A DNA stretch of 35,311 bases from a virus. The notes beneath the pieces were generated by a model that saw only the letters and a program-made list of their open reading frames with translations, was not told the DNA's origin and searched no databases. Position 1 is the stretch's first letter. Every line of letters starts with the position of its first letter. Location of the stretch: IMG/VR virus record IMGVR_UViG_3300010400_000036, positions 1 to 35,311 of that record. The stretch is one strand, 5' to 3'. Below are positions 29,948-35,311 of the stretch, one piece after another. Both the position numbers and the translations under genes were made by a program.

Positions 29948-31065
29948 TGCCGATCACCAAGCCTTCCGTGCAGCGCCCGTGGGCCGACTCCGGCACCAAG
30001 ACCCCGCCGAGCGACGGGAGGCGTAACACCGGCTATGTCCTGAACGACATCCCGACGCGCGCCGAGCTGAACGCACTTCTGTTTGAGGTGACCGAAGCCT
30101 ACAGATACCTCATGAAGGTCGGCGTGGCGCTGTGGGATGCCAATGAGACGTACGGGCTGAACGACCGGGTAGTCGATCCCGCGGACGCCAGAGTCTATCA
30201 GTTGACGAACCTGACCGGCCTGGTGTCGTCGACAATCCCGAGCAACGCGCCTGATAATTGGTCGCAGTTCGGCATGAGGCTGAAAGCAGATCGGGGGGAC
30301 TACGCCAATCCGCTGTCCGTCTTCCGCGACGCGGGCAATCGACCGCGGCTGGTGCTCGATCATTATGGCCTTCTCACCGGAGGACGTATCAGGCAGTGGC
30401 ATGAGGTCTGGGACCGTGACGGCGCCGGTCTGTTCGGATCGACGCAGAAGTGGAGCCAGACGCTCAACGGCGGAACGATCGTCAACCAAGGTCCGACCGG
30501 AGGTGGCGGCGGCAGCACCATCGGCGGGCAGCATTACCGGACGATGGTGGTGACGCCGCTGCTTTCGGCAACGAACAGCACGTTGGCTGAGGAGACGTTC
30601 CCCAACCTCGTCACCGGCCCGGACACCATGGTCGTTTTGGAGACGACCATGGCACTGGATACGGTAGGAACAGCCAAGTCGCTGTTCAAATTTGGCGTTG
30701 CGACTTCATTCGGCGGCGGCAACGAGGTGTCTCTGTTCAAGGGATCCGGCGATCTGAACTGGCGGTTCGGAGTGCCGGGGGTATCCGCAATCGACACCGG
30801 CATCGCGGTAGCAGCGGACACTCAGTACAGGGTTCGAATCGAACTGATCGGCGCAAACATCGTTGACACCGGTTCGACGCCACGGGCGAACCTGTTTATC
30901 AATGACACGCCATTCCACATCGACAATCCGATCGCAGATGCCTCGTTCGCGAAGGTGCTGTTCGGTGGCACGCGCCAGGTTTCCGGTGGCGCCGACGAGC
31001 GGATGGCGGTTGGCCCCATCGCCTGCACCGAGGTGATGTTCCCGAATTCATCGGTGCTCTACTAG
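29947..31065 (+). CDS. Tail fibre protein, 372 aa
   Basis: ATG 29947 overlaps the previous stop. N-terminal TGYVLNDIPTRAELNALLFE and YRYLMKVGVALWDANETYGL form a baseplate-attachment region that includes a chitin-binding-like YxxNDRV...VYQLTN...GxxPSNAP...W segment (about 65-105). After a Gly linker (GPTGGGGGSTIGGQ, about 183-196) comes a beta-rich C-terminal domain (RTMVVTPLLSATNSTLAEET; TQYRVRIELIGANIVDTG), likely the sugar- or receptor-facing part. A similar Gly linker is present in the plug protein. The exact receptor is unknown. It is the first of three large surface genes. Confidence 0.7.
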   Translation: MPITKPSVQRPWADSGTKTPPSDGRRNTGYVLNDIPTRAELNALLFEVTEAYRYLMKVGVALWDANETYGLNDRVVDPADARVYQLTNLTGLVSSTIPSNAPDNWSQFGMRLKADRGDYANPLSVFRDAGNRPRLVLDHYGLLTGGRIRQWHEVWDRDGAGLFGSTQKWSQTLNGGTIVNQGPTGGGGGSTIGGQHYRTMVVTPLLSATNSTLAEETFPNLVTGPDTMVVLETTMALDTVGTAKSLFKFGVATSFGGGNEVSLFKGSGDLNWRFGVPGVSAIDTGIAVAADTQYRVRIELIGANIVDTGSTPRANLFINDTPFHIDNPIADASFAKVLFGGTRQVSGGADERMAVGPIACTEVMFPNSSVLY

Positions 31066-31077
31066 GATCTGATCATC

Positions 31078-32337
31078 ATGGCCAGGGACATCGCCAAACG
31101 CGACCACGACTTTTCTGGGCACATCGCAATCAACATCGCCGATGCGGTGACGGCCCAGGGAGTCCCGGCGTTTCATCAGATCGATGACGGGGTGACCGCC
31201 CGCACCGGAACGATCACGTGGGAGAGGATAGGTCCAAACGCATTCCAGCTTCCGCTGATACAGGGGGGAGAGGTCGTCACGGCGATCATAAAGACGAACT
31301 CTCTCATCGGCGGGGTGAATCCATCGACGGAGCTCTACCAACTGCAGGTGCTGGCGCCGGCGTTTGACCTGACGGGCACGGACGTCGTGGACGGCGACAC
31401 AGGGGTTGGGAAATCAGGCGTGGGGCTGCTCCTGGGTCAGCAGTCCGACTCGGTCACGCCAATCAAGATCATGACCGGCGACCACGTTTTCGTGGAGTTT
31501 GGCCTATTCCAGAAGGGTATCCCGATGGTTACCGAGACCCACGGGATCGAGTTCGACACCAGCCACAACGTGGTCCCGACATCGCGCGTATGCGGCATTG
31601 TTCACCCGCACCACTTCATTGCGTCTTCGACGTCGACGCCGTTCCACGTGGGGTATTTCGCTCACGACTACTGGGACGGCGCGTTCGACCTCAACGCCGC
31701 CGGCCTTGTCGTGGATCGCTACGAGGGGGATGGGAACTACGTCCTCTACTGCGACGGCAAATTCTCCGACTTCGGCGCTGGCATCCTGTGGGGCCAGGCG
31801 CACGCCGGTTCGCTCGACTGCTACATGGACGTTGCTTTCGGCAGCGCCGCGAATCTGGCGGCGGCGGGGCACATCCGCCTCGCGTTCGACGAGACCGCCG
31901 GCCATCGATACTGGACCACGTCCGTTCATGGCGGAACTTACCGTCCGCTCACGGCGACGCTCAGCATGGCCTCGGACATCGACCCGACCGCACAGGTGTA
32001 TCCGCCGGGGGAGACAATCATCCGCCACGTCACCCCGGACGACTCGGGCTACTTCGGGTTCTCGTCCATGTCGCCGCGCCGCTGGTGGCTCCCGCCGCAG
32101 CTCACGATTCCCGGCGGTCACCTGACAGCAGGCATACGGTTCAACCAAAATCAAGGGTCAAACACGACCTTGATGAACAACACCACGGACGAGGTGAAGG
32201 TGCCGAGAGACACGGTCGATCTCAACGTTGTGGCGGCGTGGATCACGTCGATTGACTTCATCCTCGTGAACGACGCCGTGTCGTCGTCTCCGTCCACTAA
32301 CGTCGGGCGCTACCGCGTCGAGTACGAGCAAACCTGA
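31078..32337 (+). CDS. Putative receptor-binding or tail surface protein, 419 aa
   Basis: ATG 31078 with AGGAT upstream, 12 nt after the fibre gene. The protein is rich in beta strands (SGHIAINIADAVTAQGVPAF, TELYQLQVLAPAFDLTGTDV, SLDCYMDVAFGSAANLAAAG) and aromatic/His pairs (GIVHPHHFIASSTSTPFHVG, HDYWDGAFDLN), with a C-terminal YRVEYEQT. It has no signal peptide. A P-loop-like GDTGVGKS at about 108-115 lies in a poorly structured loop and is judged coincidental. I recognise no family. The location between two fibre genes suggests a virion surface or receptor-binding role. Confidence 0.6.
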   Translation: MARDIAKRDHDFSGHIAINIADAVTAQGVPAFHQIDDGVTARTGTITWERIGPNAFQLPLIQGGEVVTAIIKTNSLIGGVNPSTELYQLQVLAPAFDLTGTDVVDGDTGVGKSGVGLLLGQQSDSVTPIKIMTGDHVFVEFGLFQKGIPMVTETHGIEFDTSHNVVPTSRVCGIVHPHHFIASSTSTPFHVGYFAHDYWDGAFDLNAAGLVVDRYEGDGNYVLYCDGKFSDFGAGILWGQAHAGSLDCYMDVAFGSAANLAAAGHIRLAFDETAGHRYWTTSVHGGTYRPLTATLSMASDIDPTAQVYPPGETIIRHVTPDDSGYFGFSSMSPRRWWLPPQLTIPGGHLTAGIRFNQNQGSNTTLMNNTTDEVKVPRDTVDLNVVAAWITSIDFILVNDAVSSSPSTNVGRYRVEYEQT

Positions 32338-34559
32338 TGGCCACGGTAATCAAGCTCGGAGACGGTTCGGACCCGCTGGAGATGTCCGGCCAGGGGATAC
32401 TGCACTTGGCCTCGGCGGGGGCGGTGTCAAGCAGCGCCGCTAACTACGGTGACGTCACGGCGGCGATAGCTGCCATACCGCCCGTAACTCCAGCCGACGT
32501 CGGGCTGCCGTTCTTCGTCGACGGCAACGTGCCTTTCGGCGACGTGTCGACGGGTCTGCTCACGCAAGACTCGGCGTTCAAGTTCAATCCGTCCCATCGC
32601 AGCGTCGATGTAATGAATGGCGGCGTCAGTGCGATATCCATTCGGATCGGCTTTGACGACAGCGTCAACTGGACGTTCGGTCGCAACCTAGGCAACGGAC
32701 AGCTAGAGATCAACGGCACTCAGTCCGGCGCAAACGCACTGGCGGTTGGCGGGGCCGGGGGGGTGAGGTTCCGGATCGAGTCCGACGACAGCGTGCTGAT
32801 ACGGAGCTTGTCGGCGACCGGCATCGTCACCGCGATTGCCAGCTCGTCGCCGAATACTGGGTTCGGGCAACTGGCGATCGCGGCGAACTCGGCAGCCCTT
32901 CAGTCCGTCACCGGGACCAATACAGGCGACCAGACGATCACGCTTACGGGAGATGTGACCGGCTCTGGCACCGGAACCTTTGGAGCCACGATCGCCAACG
33001 ACGTGGTCACGTTCTCGAAGATGCAGAACGTGGCCACCGACGTCCTGCTCGGACGCGATACGGCAGGCACCGGAGACGTAGAGACCATAGCCGTAGGTGG
33101 CGGCGTCGAGTTCACTGGGGGCGGCGCCATTCAGAGGAGCGCGCTGACGGGCGACGTGACCGCCAGCGCAGGCAGCGGAACGACAGCGATCGCCGCGGGA
33201 GTAGTGACACTCGCCAAGATGGCTAACCTCTCCGCCCAGCGCCTGCTCGGAAACGACACGGGGACCGGCGCGCCGACTGCGCTGACAGTCGGGCCGGGAA
33301 TCAGCTTCAGCGGCTCCGGTGGCATCGTCGGCGACTACATAACTGGCGTCAGCGGCAGCGCGACATGGAAGGGGAGCACGACCAGCGGGAACAGCCTGAC
33401 CATCGACGCGAGCTTCGGATCCGACGGCGGGCCGTTGCTGATGCGTGCGTCGCGCTGGTCGTTTGACGTCGTGTCTCCGATCGCAGCGCTGACCGCATCC
33501 ACGGAGCAGGTCGCTTGGGATCACAAGGCCAGGTCGGTCACGTTCGGCACAGGCGCGTTGACCACGCAGCGAGAGACGGTCTTTCGGGCGCCTACCTATG
33601 CGTTCTCTGGCGCATCGACGATGACCAAGGCCACGACCGTGTCCATCACGGGAGCTCCTGCGGCCGGCGCGAACGCGACGATCACGACGCCTCTGGCCCT
33701 CGATGTAGAGGCCGGCAACGTCAGGATGGCCGGCAAGGCCGCCGTAGGAACGACGCCCGGTAGCTTCGCGTTCGAGGTCATTGGGATGACGAGACTCGGC
33801 GGGCGAACCGGCGTCAATCAGGATCCCAACAACACGTCTGGTGTCTATTTCGAGACCCAGATCACCGGGAGCACGGACCGGGTGATCTGGAACATCGGCG
33901 GCAGCGCGACGGCATTGCCGAATGGCACCGGGGCGACGGTCTACGTCGACTGGACGACAAACACGACGAGCATCGCCACCGGCGCCACGGTGGCCGGTCT
34001 CTTCACTCATCGGTTCAAGCGGCAGACCTTCGACGCCTCCTCAGCGACGATCACGGACGAAGCTCCGGCCACGGTGACGATCGAGGGACCGCCGCATTTC
34101 ACCGGCGGGATGACCGTACCGGCCAGCCGGCGCGCACTCCGCGTGGAGTTGGGCGACGTCGCCCTGGACGCTGGTGACCTGTTCGTTAACGGCAATATCG
34201 CATCGGTGGGGTCTGTGAACTGCGGCAGCACCGGTGGGTCCGCCGGCACGGGTCAGATCTTCTGCGGAGACTTGGCGCTGAGCGACAAGGGCGGAAGCGC
34301 CGTGGGCGTGATCCAGAAGGACGGAGGTTTTCTGAGAATCATTGCAGACCCGTCGTTCGGGGCATCGTTCCGATCGAACGTTACCGAGATGATCGGCTAC
34401 AACGCTACCCAGGTCGGTATCTTCGGATCGAAGACCACTCAGTTTACCTACGGCACGGCGACGGCGGGGGGAACCTACGGTGCCGTCGAGCAGACGATGC
34501 TGCAGCGCCTGTGGGACATGCTGAGAGCTGGCACCGGCGGCTTCGGCCTCAACACTTAG
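32337..34559 (+). CDS. Long tail fibre with tandem repeats, 740 aa
   Basis: ATG 32337 overlaps the previous stop (TGATGG). Residues 1-190 form a head domain (IKLGDGSDPLEMSGQGILHL; LGNGQLEINGTQSGANALAV), and residues about 203-335 contain two tandem units of 66-67 residues starting LTGDVTGSGTG and LTGDVTASAGS. Each has the classical fibre segment 'F(S/A)KM-N----LLG-DT-GTG'. The remaining part is beta-rich. The end GYNATQVGIFGSKTTQFTYG then QTMLQRLWDMLRAGTGGFGL resembles the C-terminal assembly segment of fibres (the 'gfFG-tpv-q' ending). It is probably the trimeric adsorption fibre. There is no signal peptide. Confidence 0.82.
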   Translation: MATVIKLGDGSDPLEMSGQGILHLASAGAVSSSAANYGDVTAAIAAIPPVTPADVGLPFFVDGNVPFGDVSTGLLTQDSAFKFNPSHRSVDVMNGGVSAISIRIGFDDSVNWTFGRNLGNGQLEINGTQSGANALAVGGAGGVRFRIESDDSVLIRSLSATGIVTAIASSSPNTGFGQLAIAANSAALQSVTGTNTGDQTITLTGDVTGSGTGTFGATIANDVVTFSKMQNVATDVLLGRDTAGTGDVETIAVGGGVEFTGGGAIQRSALTGDVTASAGSGTTAIAAGVVTLAKMANLSAQRLLGNDTGTGAPTALTVGPGISFSGSGGIVGDYITGVSGSATWKGSTTSGNSLTIDASFGSDGGPLLMRASRWSFDVVSPIAALTASTEQVAWDHKARSVTFGTGALTTQRETVFRAPTYAFSGASTMTKATTVSITGAPAAGANATITTPLALDVEAGNVRMAGKAAVGTTPGSFAFEVIGMTRLGGRTGVNQDPNNTSGVYFETQITGSTDRVIWNIGGSATALPNGTGATVYVDWTTNTTSIATGATVAGLFTHRFKRQTFDASSATITDEAPATVTIEGPPHFTGGMTVPASRRALRVELGDVALDAGDLFVNGNIASVGSVNCGSTGGSAGTGQIFCGDLALSDKGGSAVGVIQKDGGFLRIIADPSFGASFRSNVTEMIGYNATQVGIFGSKTTQFTYGTATAGGTYGAVEQTMLQRLWDMLRAGTGGFGLNT
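32943..33341 (+). repeat. Two tandem fibre repeats (about 66-67 codons each)
   Basis: Unit 1 starts at 32943 (LTGDVTGS) and unit 2 at 33144 (LTGDVTAS). Both keep the order LTGDVT, A-G/N-VVT, KM-N, LLG-DT and then a Gly-rich end. This is a common tail-fibre repeat. Confidence 0.75.
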
Positions 34560-34567
34560 GAGAAATC

Positions 34568-34813
34568 GTGAAACGACCCAAGACATACACGTTCACCATC
34601 GACTTGTCCGTCGTGACGTCCCTGGACGTCCTCGACTCGGTGGCCGCGCAAATTGCGAAGGGTGTCAAGGAGCGCATCTTTGCTGATCTGCTGGCCCCGG
34701 ATGTACCGCCGAACGGCAAGGACATGCCTGCGGACGGGACTGCCGATGCCCTTGCGCGCGCGAAGGCCCACGATGACGTGGTCAGCCAAGGCCCGAGGCC
34801 GCCCGCGCCGTGA
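34568..34813 (+). CDS. Small hypothetical protein after the fibre, 81 aa
   Basis: GTG 34568 has AGGAG 5-6 nt upstream (TTAGGAGAAATC), a strong site that decides this start over the longer open frame from 34511. The product (MKRPKTYTFTIDLSVVTSLD) has a beta-like start, then a helix (VLDSVAAQIAKGVKERIFAD) and an Asp/Ala-rich tail. Small proteins behind fibre genes can be chaperones or hypothetical spacers. No family is recognised. The stop overlaps the next GTG (GTGA). Confidence 0.7.
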   Translation: MKRPKTYTFTIDLSVVTSLDVLDSVAAQIAKGVKERIFADLLAPDVPPNGKDMPADGTADALARAKAHDDVVSQGPRPPAP

Positions 34814-35169
34814 TAGTCCCTCGGCGCAATGCCATGGTCGAATCCGCTCGCGCTGTCCTGATCCGATCGGGGGCAACCGGGCGCGTGCAGGCTGTGCGCG
34901 AGGCGCTGCGGTCGTCGGAATTCGCGGGCAGGTTCGATGCCGAGCGGAAGATCCGAGAGGCCACTACGCCGATGCGTTCTCTTGGCGATGTCCGTGCCAC
35001 GGTTATCGCGGTCCTCCTCTTCCTCGGCGCCGATCTCCGTGACGTTCTGATCACGCTGTCATGGGCGCCCGCGGAGGCAGCCCGGCCAGGACGGCTAACC
35101 ATTGACGCTTGCGAGAGCATAGAAGCAGCCGCGGCGGCCGTCGAGTCAGCGCGCGTGGTGGCGGCGTGA
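34810..35169 (+). CDS. Hypothetical protein, 119 aa
   Basis: GTG 34810 overlaps the previous stop. The protein is basic at its N-terminus (MIVPRRNAMVESARAVLIRS), is predicted helical (VREALRSSEFAGRFDAERKI) and has one moderately hydrophobic segment (ATVIAVLLFLGADLRDVLIT) that could be a membrane helix, as in holin-like proteins, though charged residues follow closely. The end is Ala/Glu-rich (SIEAAAAAVESARVVAA). No family is recognised. It may belong to the lysis or accessory region expected after the fibres. Confidence 0.6.
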   Translation: MIVPRRNAMVESARAVLIRSGATGRVQAVREALRSSEFAGRFDAERKIREATTPMRSLGDVRATVIAVLLFLGADLRDVLITLSWAPAEAARPGRLTIDACESIEAAAAAVESARVVAA

Positions 35170-35196
35170 CACTCAACCGAAAGCGACGGGAGGCCC

Positions 35197-35311
35197 ATGA
35201 ATGGCTCGCCTGAAAACACGCCCACCGAAAGCGGCGACCCAATCAGCTACATCCTCGACAACTGGATCGCGCGAGCTTCCGGACTTGTCAGTGATGTTAG
35301 AAAGCTTCGAC
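35197..35311 (+). CDS. Start of an unknown gene, cut by window end
   Basis: ATG 35197 with GGGAGG just upstream (short spacing); the frame stays open to the window end (MNGSPENTPTESGDPISYIL then DNWIARASGLVSD). A second ATG at 35201 in another frame has better spacing and is also open, so the frame is not certain. Third-position G+C favours 35197. A 15-codon ORF at 35166-35213 (GTG, coupled to the previous stop) overlaps it. No function can be given. Confidence 0.4.
   Translation, partial: MNGSPENTPTESGDPISYILDNWIARASGLVSDVRKLR

Noticed and set aside
31399-31422. P-loop-like GDTGVGKS in the 419-aa surface protein
   Set aside because: No Walker B or NTPase fold context is present. The segment is in a Gly/Asp loop of a beta-rich virion protein, so a chance match.
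1-35311. CRISPR array, tRNA genes, integrase, insertion sequences
   Set aside because: No spaced direct repeats, cloverleaf-like segments, recombinase motifs or transposase genes were recognised on either strand by reading.

Overview
The window is one continuous stretch of a tailed, contractile-tailed (myovirus-type) phage or prophage genome with high GC content. Almost every base is coding. Genes are coupled by ATGA, GTGA or TTGA overlaps, and GTG and TTG starts are common. Family-level recognition of the terminases, portal, Mu-F-like minor head protein, DUF2213 protein, DUF2184-type capsid protein, sheath, tube and baseplate proteins gives a layout like the compact Pam3/KPP10-type myophages. 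No integrase, repressor/lysogeny block, replication gene, tRNA or CRISPR array is visible, so lifestyle cannot be decided. Two features suggest a myxobacterial or other Myxococcota/deltaproteobacterial host: a Gly/Thr-rich lipoprotein with GTGG-like repeats, and a sigma-region-4-like protein carrying a CPFVSCRKHL motif. This host assignment is inference.

Layout. (1) 1-1657: the tail of a Gly/Ser-rich protein, then three small coupled genes and a sigma-70 region 4-like regulator. (2) 1766-5612: likely virion-surface genes, including a 744-residue protein with a beta-rich N-terminus and a long Pro-rich 'DW' repeat region, and a BppU-like small baseplate/adaptor protein. (3) 5609-9186: an accessory cassette with two glycosyltransferase-like genes, an HNH endonuclease, small unknown genes and a ribbon-helix-helix-like protein. 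It is studded with the 12-bp palindrome TCCGTTAACGGA. (4) 9186-11190: small and large terminase. (5) 11187-12887: a two-gene minus-strand operon (small HTH protein, then portal) inverted against the rest of the morphogenesis cluster. (6) 13002-18398: minor head, protease/scaffold, cement, major capsid and connector genes. (7) 18395-28091: tail terminator, sheath, tube, tail assembly chaperone with a textbook -1 frameshift site, tape measure, Dit-like protein, plug, hub, spike, gp25-like wedge and baseplate J. (8) 28108-29235: two minus-strand cargo genes (lipoprotein and zinc-ribbon membrane protein) inserted between baseplate genes. (9) 29351-34559: DUF2612-like baseplate protein and three large fibre/receptor-binding candidates. 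(10) 34568-35311: small unknown genes, the last cut by the window end.

How the genes work together: the terminases package DNA through the portal into a DUF2184-type capsid that is built on the DUF2213-derived scaffold and stabilised by the cement protein. The DUF4054/gp10-like/terminator set forms the neck. Sheath and tube polymerise on a tape measure of 560 residues (about 80-85 nm if the usual 0.15 nm per residue holds). The Dit-like, plug, hub and Gp138 spike proteins form the central baseplate, and gp25/J/DUF2612 proteins form the wedge that carries the fibres. The strongest points for follow-up are the TTTTTTA frameshift site, the inverted portal operon with its own HTH regulator, the GTTAAC palindrome family around the small terminase gene, the nested in-frame scaffold start, and the moron pair.
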